Shown: in pieces, positions 1 through 8,007 of the stretch
Position numbering within the stretch: the first letter of the stretch is position 1
Layout: the number at the start of each line of letters is the position of its first letter
NCBI GenBank assembly: GCA_004963905.1
Contig: SUGL01000007.1
Span: 1 to 64,000 of the forward strand
Direction: 5' to 3'
Origin: Mesorhizobium sp.
GTDB lineage: Bacteria; Pseudomonadota; Alphaproteobacteria; Rhizobiales; Rhizobiaceae
Length of the DNA stretch: 64,000 bases
Notes under the pieces: model-generated
What the model saw: the letters and a program-made list of their open reading frames with translations, nothing else
What the model was told of the DNA's origin: nothing
The model's database searches: none
Program-made: the position numbers and the translations under genes

Positions 1-56
1 AGGTTGTCACCCATGTCTTAGGTACAATCTGTTACCCATGTCTCCGGGTCGGACAA
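1..56. mobile_element. possible insertion-sequence terminus (IS481-like), fragment at window edge
   Basis: The first 56 bases contain a duplicated motif, ACCCATGTCT, at about 9-18 and 34-43, each preceded by a short T-rich stretch. From memory this arrangement resembles the ends of IS481-family elements in rhizobia, whose transposase would lie to the left outside the window. No transposase residue or target duplication is visible here, so this is a tentative call. Confidence 0.3.
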
Positions 57-65
57 TGTGAGCGA

Positions 66-142
66 TGGTAGCGGAGGAGGGACTTGAACCCCCGACCCCA
101 GGATTATGATTCCCGTGCTCTAACCAACTGAGCTACTCCGCC
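66..142 (-). tRNA. tRNA-Met (CAT anticodon)
   Basis: On the minus strand a full cloverleaf folds: acceptor stem GGCGGAG pairing with CTCCGCT (G-U at the end pair), a D arm with GCTCAG and GGTTAGAGC, an anticodon stem CGGGA/TCCTG with loop ATCATAA (anticodon CAT), and a T arm containing GGTTCAAGTC. Discriminator A is followed by an encoded CCA (66-68 on the plus strand). CAT could be elongator Met, initiator Met or lysidine-modified Ile. The initiator is unlikely because the anticodon stem lacks the three G-C pairs; elongator Met is favoured. Confidence 0.93.
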
Positions 143-384
143 AGGAGTGACGAAGAGGCTCGAAGAACCGCCCGGGATCGGGCAATTTCGAGGCATTCGC
201 CAAGGTCGCGCGGATATAAGGTTGGCAGGGCAAACCTGTCAAGCTTGGATACGGCCGGCAAGTCGGCATAATCTCGTCCCCCGAAAAAAGCTTTGCCGGA
301 CAGACACTCAAGCGCATGCGTCGGGGTTGAGTTCGACGGGGCACGTCGTTATGTCTCGGCCATGAAATTCTAGAGTTTGAACGA

Positions 385-1350
385 ATGAAGCCGCGCATCG
401 CAGTCCTCGGTTGCGGATACTGGGGCAGCAACCACATCCGCACCCTCAAGGCGCTCGGCGCGCTCCATGCCGTTTCCGACGTCAATCGCGCCCGCGCCGA
501 AGGCTTTGCCAGCGAGCAGGACTGCCAGGCGATCGAGCCGGACAAGCTGTTCGAGCACGCCGATGTCGACGCCATCGTCATGGCGCTGCCGCCGCAATTC
601 CATGCCGACATGGCGGTGCGCGCCGTCGAGAGCGGTAAGGACGTGCTGGTGGAGAAGCCCATCGCGCTGACGGTCGCGGATGCCGAGCGCTCGGTGAAGG
701 CTGCCAGGAAGAATGGCCGCGTCTTCATGGTCGGCCACGTGCTGCGCTTCCATCCCGCCTTCGAGACGCTGAAGGCGCTGATCGACAACGGCGAACTCGG
801 CGAGGTGCGCTATATCCATTCGCACCGGCTCGGCCTTGGCAAGTTCCACACCGAGAACGACGCGCTGTGGGACTTGGCGCCGCACGACCTCTCGATGATT
901 CTCGCCATCACCGGCACCGAGCCGATCGAGGTCAGGGGCGAAGGCGCAGCGCTTCTCGACAATCTCAGCGACTTCGCGCATCTGCACATGCGTTTTCCAA
1001 ACGGCGTGCGCAGCCATCTCTTCGCCTCGCGGCTCAATCCCTATCGCGAGCGCCGGCTGACCGTGGTCGGCACCAAGGCGATGGCCGTTTTCGACGACGT
1101 CGAGCCCTGGGAGCGCAAGCTTGCCGTCTACCGCCACGCGGTCTGGCAGGACAGCGGCCAGTGGGCCTTCACCGCCAACGAGCCTTCTTACGTGGCGGTC
1201 GGCGAAGGCATGCCGCTGACACGCGAGCTCGCGCATTTCATGCAATGCATCGAGACACGCGCGGAACCGCGCACCGACGGCGAGGAAGCGATCCGGGTGC
1301 TGCGCATTCTCACGGCGGGCACGGTGACGCACAGCGGCTCGCCGGACTGA
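385..1350 (+). CDS. Gfo/Idh/MocA-family oxidoreductase
   Basis: The 321-residue protein begins with a Rossmann NAD(P)-binding fold containing GCGYWG at about residues 9-14. The family signature EKP lies near residue 92 (VLVEKPIAL), whose lysine is the usual catalytic or cofactor-proximal residue. The C-terminal alpha/beta domain includes HDLSMI, where the histidine is commonly catalytic. Family members oxidise or reduce sugars, inositols and nucleotide sugars. It stands alone between a tRNA and the convergent mnmA, so context gives no substrate. The ATG at 385 is the first start preserving the Rossmann strand. Confidence 0.85.
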   Translation: MKPRIAVLGCGYWGSNHIRTLKALGALHAVSDVNRARAEGFASEQDCQAIEPDKLFEHADVDAIVMALPPQFHADMAVRAVESGKDVLVEKPIALTVADAERSVKAARKNGRVFMVGHVLRFHPAFETLKALIDNGELGEVRYIHSHRLGLGKFHTENDALWDLAPHDLSMILAITGTEPIEVRGEGAALLDNLSDFAHLHMRFPNGVRSHLFASRLNPYRERRLTVVGTKAMAVFDDVEPWERKLAVYRHAVWQDSGQWAFTANEPSYVAVGEGMPLTRELAHFMQCIETRAEPRTDGEEAIRVLRILTAGTVTHSGSPD

Positions 1351-1399
1351 GCAATCCGCAAGGACAATCCTGATCTGAAGCGCCCAGTTGGTCGACCGG

Positions 1400-2590
1400 C
1401 TACTCGGCGGGGATGCGCGCGGGCCGTTGCGCAAGCCTGGACAGCATCGCCTCGGCCTCGGCGCCGCGCTCGGAGCGCTCGATGAAGCCGCCGCCGTAGA
1501 CCCGCGCCTCGTTGCCGTCGTCGGAATAGAGCACGCAGGCCTGTCCGGGCGCGATGCCGGATTCGCCGTCGACCAGCTCGACCGAGGTCACACCGTCGTG
1601 ATGATGCAGCACGGCAGGGCGCGGCGGCCTGGTCGAACGGACTTTCGCGAAAAGCTCGATCCCGCCTTCAGGGACGTCCGAGAGCGGGCCGTCGCCAAGC
1701 CAATTCATGTTGCGCAGATAAATCTTGTGCGTCTCCAGCGCCTCGCGCGGGCCGACCACCACGCGCGCGCGGTCGGCGTCGAGATGGACGACATAAAGCG
1801 GCTCGCCGGAGGCGATGCCGATGCCGCGGCGCTGGCCGATCGTGTAGCGCAGGATGCCTTCATGGCGGCCGAGCACGCGGCCGTCGATATGGACGATGTC
1901 GCCCGGATTGGCGGCCGCCGGCTTCAGCTTGGCGATGATGTCGGAATACTTGCCCTGCGGCACGAAGCAGATGTCCTGGCTGTCCTGCTTGGCGGCGACC
2001 GTCAGCCCCATGTCCTCGGCGATCGCCCGCACCTGCGGCTTGGAGAGACCGCCGAGCGGGAAGCGCAGATAGTCGATCTGCGCCTGTGTGGTGGCAAACA
2101 GGAAATAGCTCTGGTCCCGGTCGGCGTCGACCGGCCGGTAGAGCGCGCGATGCGCACCATTGGCGCGCGAGCGGATGTAGTGGCCGGTGGCCAGAGCGTC
2201 GGCGCCGAGATCCTGCGCGGTAGCCAAAAGGTCGGCGAACTTGACCGTCTGGTTGCAAGAGACGCAGGGGATAGGCGTTTCGCCGGCGACATAGCTCTCG
2301 GCGAAAGGATCGATGACCGCCTTGCGGAAGCGCTCTTCGTAGTCGAGCACGTAGTGCGGGATGCCGAGCGTCTCGGAAACGCGGCGGGCATCGTCGATGT
2401 CCTGGCCGGCGCAGCAGGAGCCTGCCCGGTGCGTCGCCGCGCCATGGTCGTAAAGCTGCAGGGTGACGCCGACGACGTCATAGCCTTCGCGCTTCAGGAT
2501 GCCGGCAACGACCGACGAATCGACGCCGCCCGACATGGCGACGACGACGCGGGTGTTTTCTGGGCGTCCGGGGAGATCGAGGCTGTTCAT
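1400..2590 (-). CDS. mnmA: tRNA-specific 2-thiouridylase MnmA
   Basis: This cytoplasmic enzyme thiolates U34 of tRNA Lys, Glu and Gln. The PP-loop ATPase motif is SGGVDSS near residue 20. The two catalytic cysteines are visible in PCVSCNQ (nucleophile region) and in QDICFVPQG. The C-terminal part (from [11 protein letters not shown]) is the usual tRNA-binding and beta-barrel region. The open frame extends upstream to 2623, but the ATG at 2590 ([10 protein letters not shown]) gives the length typical of the family, 396 residues. It converges on the Gfo/Idh/MocA gene with about 50 bp between them. Confidence 0.95.
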   Translation of the reverse strand: MNSLDLPGRPENTRVVVAMSGGVDSSVVAGILKREGYDVVGVTLQLYDHGAATHRAGSCCAGQDIDDARRVSETLGIPHYVLDYEERFRKAVIDPFAESYVAGETPIPCVSCNQTVKFADLLATAQDLGADALATGHYIRSRANGAHRALYRPVDADRDQSYFLFATTQAQIDYLRFPLGGLSKPQVRAIAEDMGLTVAAKQDSQDICFVPQGKYSDIIAKLKPAAANPGDIVHIDGRVLGRHEGILRYTIGQRRGIGIASGEPLYVVHLDADRARVVVGPREALETHKIYLRNMNWLGDGPLSDVPEGGIELFAKVRSTRPPRPAVLHHHDGVTSVELVDGESGIAPGQACVLYSDDGNEARVYGGGFIERSERGAEAEAMLSRLAQRPARIPAE

Positions 2591-2756
2591 GGTTCTTTCA
2601 ATCTGCGTGGCGCTGGCTGCCAATGGCCGGAATATAGGTCAAGCGCACCGGCGGCGCCAGCTTGCCCGCCAAAGCGATTTTTCCCGGCAAAAACCAGGGC
2701 CGGGACGCCGATTACCTCAAATGCCGAACAAAAACCTAACGTGACGTTCACGATCC

Positions 2757-2793
2757 TTACCTAGTCATTAGGGTTCGCTTAGGCAATTTTTAA
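2757..2793 (+). promoter_or_regulatory. phased array of CtrA-like half-sites upstream of sciP
   Basis: Four 4-bp half-sites lie exactly 11 bp apart: TTAC (2757-2760), TTAG (2768-2771), TTAG (2779-2782) and TTAA (2790-2793), each separated by 7 bp. The CtrA consensus is TTAA-N7-TTAA, so this reads as overlapping CtrA sites, the last pair (TTAG-N7-TTAA) being the best. The array sits 57 bp upstream of the sciP start. CtrA control of sciP is established in Caulobacter; binding here is inferred. Confidence 0.7.
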
Positions 2794-2849
2794 AGCTGTG
2801 GCGGTACCGTGGCGGGGATTGGGTCTTTGAGTTTTTAGTAGAGAGTACG

Positions 2850-3125
2850 ATGACCGATCTGGTTAGACCTAGAGTCAAATATGTTATCGGCCCTGACGGC
2901 AGCCCGCTCACGATTGCCGATCTGCCGCCGACGAATACACGGCGCTGGGTTATCCGGCGCAAGGCGGAAGTGGTCGCGGCGGTTCGCGGCGGACTGCTCA
3001 GCCTGGAAGAGGCCTGCCAGCGCTACAAGCTCACCACCGAGGAATTTCTCTCCTGGCAGGCATCGATCGACGAATATGGCCTCGCCGGGCTGCGCACGAC
3101 GCGGATCCAGCAATACCGGCACTAA
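2850..3125 (+). CDS. sciP: CtrA inhibitor SciP (DUF1153)
   Basis: A 91-residue DUF1153 protein matching the small CtrA-inhibitory protein of alphaproteobacteria. The N-terminal segment (VKYVIGPDGSPLT, LPPTNTRRWV) and the following helix-turn-helix (AEVVAAVRGGLLSLEEACQRY, then TTEEFLSW) are characteristic. In Caulobacter SciP binds CtrA on DNA and blocks transcription activation, shaping the G1 programme and flagellar gene timing. A CtrA-site array lies upstream, an inverted-repeat terminator follows, and ctrA itself is 2.5 kb downstream, forming a compact cell-cycle locus. ATG at 2850 matches the usual family length. Confidence 0.93.
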   Translation: MTDLVRPRVKYVIGPDGSPLTIADLPPTNTRRWVIRRKAEVVAAVRGGLLSLEEACQRYKLTTEEFLSWQASIDEYGLAGLRTTRIQQYRH

Positions 3126-3145
3126 ATACCGGCTGCCGGAGACGG

Positions 3146-3176
3146 AAGGGCGCGGAATTCCGCGCCCTTTCATTTT
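3146..3176 (+). terminator. rho-independent-like terminator after sciP
   Basis: A perfect palindrome at 3146-3169 (AAGGGCGCGG, AATT loop region, CCGCGCCCTT) is followed by TCATTTT. It lies 20 bp after the sciP stop and before the convergent oxidoreductase gene, so it could serve both directions. Confidence 0.75.
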
Positions 3177-3192
3177 CCGGAAAGCCCTTCGC

Positions 3193-4119
3193 TTAGACCG
3201 TGAGCACGACCTTGCCGATCGGTCGGGTGGCGAGGAAGGCGTGGGCGGCGCCCGCCTGATCGAGCGGGAAGACCTTCGCGACGTGGGGCGACAGCTTCTT
3301 GGCGTCGACCAGCTTGGCGAGTTCGACAAGGCCTTCGCGGTCGGGCGTCACAGACATCCGCTCGACGCGGATGTTGCGCTCCTTTGCCTTCGCTCTCGCG
3401 GCATCGGGCACATTTAGCAGCGACACCAGCACGCCGCCGTCTCGCAGCACTTTTAGCGACGCTTCGGCATGATCGCCGCCGACGGTCTCCAGCACCAGGT
3501 CGAAATTGCCGGCCGCCCCGGTGAAATCCTTGCTGGTGTAGTCGATCACCTCGTCGGCACCGAGCGAGCGAACGAAATCAAGCTTGTCCGGACTGGCGGT
3601 CGAGACGACATGAGCGCCAAGCGCCTTGGCGATCTGCACCGCCAGATGGCCGACGCCGCCGGCGCCGGCATGGATCAGCGCGCGCTGGCGGGACTGAATG
3701 CGGCCGTGGCGAACAAGGCCTTGCCAAGCGGTGAGGCCGGCGAGCGGCAGCGCTGCCGCATGGACATGATCGATGCCTGCGGGCTTGATGGCGATCTCGT
3801 CCGCTGGCGCTGCCGCGAGTTCGGCATAGGCTCCGGCCTGTTTGGGAAAGCGCGGCATACCGAACACCTCGTCGCCGGCCTTGAAGCCGCTCACACCGGC
3901 GCCCACTGCCTCGACGGTTCCGGAAATGTCCCAGCCGAGAATGAAAGGCGGCGCGCCAAGCAGCGGATAAAAGCCGCCGCGCACGGCTCCGTCGACAGGG
4001 TTGATGCCGGCTGCCTTGACGCGAACCAGCACTTCGCCAGCCGCGGGCGAGGGATCGGGCTGTTCGGCGACGAAAAGGACGTCGGGTCCACCGACGGACT
4101 TCTGGATAACGGCACGCAT
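3193..4119 (-). CDS. NADP-dependent quinone-oxidoreductase-type MDR protein
   Basis: A 308-residue zinc-independent medium-chain dehydrogenase/reductase of the QOR class. The N-terminal GroES-like domain contains KAAGINPVDGAVR and GWDISGTVEAVG. The nucleotide-binding fold has AGAGGVGHLAVQIAKALGA at about residue 150. No structural-zinc cysteine cluster is present. Members reduce quinones or enones with NADPH. It is divergent from an HxlR regulator whose start is 90 bp away, which suggests redox- or electrophile-responsive control by that regulator. Confidence 0.88.
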   Translation of the reverse strand: MRAVIQKSVGGPDVLFVAEQPDPSPAAGEVLVRVKAAGINPVDGAVRGGFYPLLGAPPFILGWDISGTVEAVGAGVSGFKAGDEVFGMPRFPKQAGAYAELAAAPADEIAIKPAGIDHVHAAALPLAGLTAWQGLVRHGRIQSRQRALIHAGAGGVGHLAVQIAKALGAHVVSTASPDKLDFVRSLGADEVIDYTSKDFTGAAGNFDLVLETVGGDHAEASLKVLRDGGVLVSLLNVPDAARAKAKERNIRVERMSVTPDREGLVELAKLVDAKKLSPHVAKVFPLDQAGAAHAFLATRPIGKVVLTV

Positions 4120-4209
4120 AAAGGCCTCCTGTTCGATTGATGTGTCGCTATCATTTGGAGAGTAATATTCCCTTGTCTAGTATGTACCTTTTCGATATAT
4201 AGGCACCTT

Positions 4210-4611
4210 ATGGATAGTAAAGACACTCCCTTTGGCTATGACGCCTTCCGGCGCACCTGTCCGTCGCATACCGTGCTCGAGATGCTGGCCAGCAAATGGG
4301 TCTACCTGACCGTCTGCGCGCTCCGGCGCGGCCGGATGCGCAATGGCGAGCTGGCGCGCAAGCTTGAAGGCATCACGCCGAAGATGCTGACCCAGACGTT
4401 GCGTGTACTGGAGCGCGACGGCCTTGTCCGGCGCGAGATCTATGCGGTCGTTCCGCCGCGGGTCGAGTATGAGCTGACCGAGCTTGGCCAAAACCTGGCG
4501 GGATTGCTCAGCCAGATCCGCTCCTGGGCTGAAGAGCATGCGCCCGACATCAAGGATGCCCGTGCCAGGGCATCGGCGAATCATCGGGACGGTATGGCGA
4601 TTCCGCCTTGA
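4210..4611 (+). CDS. HxlR-family transcriptional regulator
   Basis: A 133-residue winged helix protein. The HxlR signature is visible: CPSHTVLEMLASKWVYLTV near the N-terminus, then RNGELARKLEGITPKMLTQTLRVLERDGLVRR (recognition helix and wing), and YELTELG. Family members often sense electrophiles or quinones through an N-terminal cysteine; here Cys17 (RRTCPSH) is in that position. It is divergent from the quinone-oxidoreductase-like gene, its probable target; the 90-bp shared promoter region is AT-rich near 4160-4205. Confidence 0.88.
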   Translation: MDSKDTPFGYDAFRRTCPSHTVLEMLASKWVYLTVCALRRGRMRNGELARKLEGITPKMLTQTLRVLERDGLVRREIYAVVPPRVEYELTELGQNLAGLLSQIRSWAEEHAPDIKDARARASANHRDGMAIPP

Positions 4612-4677
4612 ATTGAGAGCGCGGGCAGGATCTGTCCTGGCGCGGCTTCAGGGGCGATGCCGGAAGACCCCGGCGAT

Positions 4678-4803
4678 AGAGCAATTCCAGGAAAAGTGTG
4701 TAACGGTCGGGCTCGGCAACCTCGCCGTAGCCTTCCGTCCGGAATTGCGTCAAAACAAAGAGATGGAGCGGTTCGCCGTTTCCGTGAAACGGTGAAATGC
4801 TCT
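4678..4803. repeat. intergenic repeat family A, copy 1 (long form, reverse orientation)
   Basis: This composite palindromic element consists of GCAATTCCAGGAAAAG...CCGGAATTGC with a 23-bp insert at 4710-4732 in the loop (the module also found at 17624-17646 and in tandem at 51218-51263). A second hairpin follows: GAGCGGTTCGCCGTTTC...GAAACGGTGAAATGCTC. It lies between the convergent HxlR and FliJ-like genes. Copies in the window share the ends GCAATTCC and GGAATTGC. Confidence 0.85.
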
Positions 4804-4820
4804 AGCGGCACGCGCTCGGC

Positions 4821-5198
4821 TCAGCCGATCATGGCGCTGCGGCCGCCCGCTTCCGAGTCGCGGATCTTGCTGTCGCGCGATTCCAGCATCTCCGCCTTGG
4901 AAAGCTCCGCTTCAGCTTCGCCGAGTAATGATTCGGCCATGGTTCGCTGCTGGGCGAGGTCGCCCTGCGAATTCCTGAGGTTGTCGCGGCGCAGGCGTGC
5001 CGCCTTGGCGAAGGTCGGATAGGCAAAATGATTGATGTCGGTGATGCCGGCTTTTTTCTCTTCGGCGACGATCTGCGCCTCCAACTCGACGGCCATGCGT
5101 TCGAACTCGGCGATCATCATGTCCAGCTGCAACAGCTGGCGCCGCTTCTCATTCACCTGAAACTGCTTCAGTCGAACGAGGTTTTCACGTGACTTCAT
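4821..5198 (-). CDS. fliJ: FliJ-like coiled-coil protein (flagellar export chaperone candidate)
   Basis: A 125-residue, highly charged, nearly all-helical protein beginning MKSRENLVRLKQFQVNEKRRQLLQLD, typical of rhizobial FliJ: short, coiled coil, with an N-terminal basic helix. FliJ associates with the FliI ATPase and FliH and escorts export substrates. In rhizobia a FliJ-like gene next to ctrA is familiar, but no other flagellar gene lies here. The upstream ATG at 5249 would add 17 residues not typical of the family, so 5198 was chosen. The sequence alone cannot exclude another coiled-coil role. Confidence 0.7.
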   Translation of the reverse strand: MKSRENLVRLKQFQVNEKRRQLLQLDMMIAEFERMAVELEAQIVAEEKKAGITDINHFAYPTFAKAARLRRDNLRNSQGDLAQQRTMAESLLGEAEAELSKAEMLESRDSKIRDSEAGGRSAMIG

Positions 5199-5646
5199 GA
5201 CTCGGTACTCCGCAAAACGCACACCTGCATATCGTCCCATCGGCCTCAAAAGGCCTAAGCGTCGCCCGTTTCCCCCGGCTTTCCCCCTACTATAGGAAAC
5301 AAAGCCCTAAAGATTTTTGCCGGCGGTAACCATTCGTTTACGGGCATTGTTAATCATACGGGCGAGGACTTAAGGCCGGGTAAAAATTCCGGCTGCGGCG
5401 GGAAGCGCGGCCTGCGAGTCTCTGGAGTCACTTAGGCTGACTTATTAATGTGGTACATGAGCGATTTGGGTCCGTGATTCGTTATTAGATTCAAGTGGGT
5501 GTAGAAAGGGGTTAAAAAATCTGATATCGTGGTCGGCACGAAATTAGGATTTGTTAACCAGTCGGTGGCACCTTCTGTTCAGGCAATCACTGCTCCGGGT
5601 TCCGGACGGGTCGTGACGCGGTCCGGCAGCAGAAAAGGGGAATGAA
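5199..5646 (+). promoter_or_regulatory. ctrA upstream region with clustered GANTC sites
   Basis: The 448-bp gene-free interval before ctrA holds four GANTC sites within 77 bp: GAGTC at 5416 and 5425, GATTC at 5476 and 5488. GANTC is the CcrM methylation target, and methylation state controls ctrA transcription in Caulobacter. CtrA-like motifs are also present: GTAACCAT at about 5327, and TTAACCA at 5554 preceded by ATTA with a 7-bp spacer, consistent with autoregulation. The long interval fits multiple promoters. The ctrA ribosome site is probably AAAAGGGG at 5632-5639. Confidence 0.65.
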
Positions 5647-6342
5647 ATGCGTGTTCTGCTGATTGAAGACGACAGTGCAACCGCACAAAGCATCGAGCTG
5701 ATGCTGAAATCGGAAAGCTTCAACGTCTATACGACCGATCTCGGCGAAGAAGGGGTCGATCTCGGCAAGCTCTACGACTACGACATCATCCTTCTCGATC
5801 TCAATCTTCCCGACATGTCGGGCTACGAGGTGCTACGCACGCTTCGCCTCTCCAAGGTCAAGACGCCGATCCTGATCCTCTCGGGCATGGCCGGCATCGA
5901 GGACAAGGTGCGCGGCCTCGGCTTCGGCGCCGACGACTATATGACCAAGCCTTTCCACAAGGACGAGTTGGTGGCGCGCATCCACGCCATCGTGCGCCGC
6001 TCCAAGGGCCATGCCCAGTCGGTCATCACCACCGGCGACCTGGTGGTCAATCTCGACGCCAAGACGGTCGAGGTCGGCGGCCAGCGTGTGCACCTGACCG
6101 GCAAGGAATATCAGATGCTGGAGCTGCTTTCGCTGCGCAAGGGCACGACGCTGACCAAGGAAATGTTCCTCAATCACCTCTACGGCGGCATGGACGAGCC
6201 GGAACTGAAGATCATCGACGTCTTCATCTGCAAGCTGCGCAAGAAGCTCGACGCCGCATCCGGCGGCCAGAACTACATCGAGACGGTATGGGGCCGCGGC
6301 TATGTGCTGCGCGAGCCGGAAGACATCCGCGTCAGCGCCTGA
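5647..6342 (+). CDS. ctrA: cell-cycle master response regulator CtrA
   Basis: A 231-residue OmpR-type regulator starting [10 protein letters not shown]. The receiver domain has the acidic pair E7/D8/D9, phospho-acceptor D51 (LLDLNLPD) and the switch lysine in MTKPF. The C-terminal winged helix contains [17 protein letters not shown] and [13 protein letters not shown], and ends [10 protein letters not shown]. CtrA controls replication initiation, division, motility and envelope genes; it is phosphorylated through CckA and ChpT, and chpT lies 700 bp downstream. The C-terminal RVSA with small hydrophobic residues resembles the AA-type degradation end seen in CtrA proteins. Confidence 0.98.
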   Translation: MRVLLIEDDSATAQSIELMLKSESFNVYTTDLGEEGVDLGKLYDYDIILLDLNLPDMSGYEVLRTLRLSKVKTPILILSGMAGIEDKVRGLGFGADDYMTKPFHKDELVARIHAIVRRSKGHAQSVITTGDLVVNLDAKTVEVGGQRVHLTGKEYQMLELLSLRKGTTLTKEMFLNHLYGGMDEPELKIIDVFICKLRKKLDAASGGQNYIETVWGRGYVLREPEDIRVSA

Positions 6343-6382
6343 CCTGCGGCAAGACGGTTCGTATAAAAAAGTAATTCAAAAC

Positions 6383-6408
6383 AAAAACCCGGCTCCGGCC
6401 GGGTTTTT
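6383..6408. terminator. bidirectional rho-independent terminator between ctrA and response regulator
   Basis: Perfect 11-bp stem AAAAACCCGGC/GCCGGGTTTTT with a TCCG loop. A-run and T-run on both sides make it functional in both directions between the two convergent genes. Confidence 0.92.
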
Positions 6409-6428
6409 CGTTTCCGACACCGAAAAGC

Positions 6429-6797
6429 TCAAGCCGCGGTCTTCAGGAAGCGGAAGCTCTCGAGCAACTGCGCCCGGTTGAAGGGCTTCAGCAGATAGCC
6501 CTGGGCGCCGGCACGTTTCGCCCGCATGATCGAGCCGACGTCGACTTCGACGAGCGAGACCAGGATCTGCGGCTTGACGGGGCTCTCGATGGCACGGATG
6601 CGGCGAATGAGGTCGACCGCCTGCATGTCCGGCAGACCGCCGTCGACAACGACGACATCGGGCATGTCGGTGGAGCAGATCTCGACCGCATCAAGCCCGG
6701 TGGCCGCTTCGGTGACCACGATGTCCGAGCCGCCAAGGATACGCTTGGCGACCTTCCTGATGACGCTCGAATCGTCCACGAACAGGCAGCGCTTCAT
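6429..6797 (-). CDS. single-domain response regulator (CheY-like)
   Basis: A 122-residue stand-alone receiver domain. The acidic pair is D8/D9 in FVDDSS, the phospho-acceptor D52 in VVVVDGGLPDM, a Ser occupies the Thr/Ser position (ILVSLVE), and K104 lies in YLLKPF. It has no output domain. Convergent with ctrA and upstream-neighbour of chpT on the same strand (235 bp from its start to chpT's stop), it is a plausible phosphorelay partner of ChpT, though CpdR and DivK have other N-terminal sequences. The ATG at 6797 (MKRCLFVDD) was chosen over an upstream extension that lacks receiver character. Confidence 0.85.
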   Translation of the reverse strand: MKRCLFVDDSSVIRKVAKRILGGSDIVVTEAATGLDAVEICSTDMPDVVVVDGGLPDMQAVDLIRRIRAIESPVKPQILVSLVEVDVGSIMRAKRAGAQGYLLKPFNRAQLLESFRFLKTAA

Positions 6798-7031
6798 TTC
6801 CGGGTCCTCTTTGCCATCTGCCGAACCGGCAACCTCCGGTAACCGTGGGGCACCATAGAGCAATCTGGTAAAGAAGCCGAAAAGCCGTTAGGTAAAGTTT
6901 TTCCAATGAGGCGCGGCGGACGGGTTTTCGTCGCCAGGCCCATACGCCGGAAAGAACAGAAGTTGCTTCGCTAGCACTGCAAGCAGCAATATCAGCGTAA
7001 AAAAATACTTGATCAGTTCTTGGCCGCTGCC

Positions 7032-7661
7032 TCAGACGGCCGACAACACGATCTCTTCGGCGGTCGCATGGATCGAGATCGTCATGTTGGCCTCGCGAGC
7101 CAGGAGCAGCGTGTAGTAGGGCTGGACCGAATGGGCGTCGATCGGTTCCTCAGGCTTGTGGCCGGAATGCAGCTCGAGGAATTTCGGCGGCACGCGCAGC
7201 ATCGGGCCGCTGGCCGACAGCGAAAAACGCGGCTCGGTCTCGAGGTTCTCCAGCGTGACCACCAGCTTGCCGCCGCGCGGTATGGCCGCGTTGGCGACGA
7301 GAATGAGATTGAGCAGCAGCTTGACCTTGTTCTTGGGCAGCAGCGCGCGGGCTCCGTTCCAGACCAGCTCCGGCTTCTCGTTCTTCAAAAAGGCAATGGC
7401 CACGGCCTCGGCGTCGCCGGTGTCGATCATCATGCCGGCCGAGCCGGCGGCGCCGAAAGCGATACGGGCAAACTGCAGACGCGCCGAGGCGTTCCTGGCG
7501 CTCTGTCGAATCAGTTTCATGGCATCTTCGTCGGCGCCGCCTTCATCGAGCAGTTCGAGGCCGTTGTTTATGGCGCCGACCGGCGAGATGATGTCATGGC
7601 ATACGCGGCTGCACAGAAGCGCCGCCAGATCGGGGGCGGAGAGGGTGAAGAGCTCGGCCAT
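7032..7661 (-). CDS. chpT: histidine phosphotransferase ChpT
   Basis: A 209-residue protein with the ChpT dimerisation/phosphotransfer helix LCSRVCHDIISPVGAINNGLELL, in which H22 is the predicted phosphorylated histidine. The remaining C-terminal region is a degenerate HATPase-like fold without N/G-box ATP-binding residues, as known for ChpT. It passes phosphate from hybrid kinase CckA to CtrA and CpdR. Its position next to ctrA and eipA matches the order I recall from Brucella. Confidence 0.92.
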   Translation of the reverse strand: MAELFTLSAPDLAALLCSRVCHDIISPVGAINNGLELLDEGGADEDAMKLIRQSARNASARLQFARIAFGAAGSAGMMIDTGDAEAVAIAFLKNEKPELVWNGARALLPKNKVKLLLNLILVANAAIPRGGKLVVTLENLETEPRFSLSASGPMLRVPPKFLELHSGHKPEEPIDAHSVQPYYTLLLAREANMTISIHATAEEIVLSAV

Positions 7662-8007
7662 CGGAGAAATCCCTGCTAGTTCATATATTCATGGCCGAGC
7701 GACCGATTTTCGCGCCCGCCGCGCGAATCACGCTCTTTTCCAACGCCCTCTGAATACACAGCGCCCGCCCGCGCATCAACAAATCCGCGGCCGCGGACGG
7801 CAAAAACGGTGCATTCACGCCGGGAAACCGGGGCGAAAGAGGCCGTGTCGGGCCGCCAGCCTTCGAACCGCCATCTTCCTGCGCCAGTTTAATGGTTGAA
7901 AAAGGATTACGGCATAGTTTGCCCGTGATAGTCATCTCGAAGCGGCCGCCAAGAGCCGTAGGGGTACGAGGCGTCGGCGAAAGTGCTCCCTGACGGAGAT
8001 TGGAAGC
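7662..8007. other. intergenic region between divergent chpT and eipA
   Basis: 346 bp with no convincing gene. It must contain the divergent promoters. On the minus strand, at 7887-7900, TTCAACCATTAAAC resembles the extended CtrA half-site TTAACCAT next to TTAA; CtrA control of eipA has been reported in Brucella, so this is a candidate site. An 84-codon minus frame here has no domain character and was not called. Confidence 0.4.

Noticed and set aside
7681..7935. 84-codon minus-strand frame between chpT and eipA
   Set aside because: No domain, odd composition, and it would occupy the divergent promoter region of chpT and eipA.
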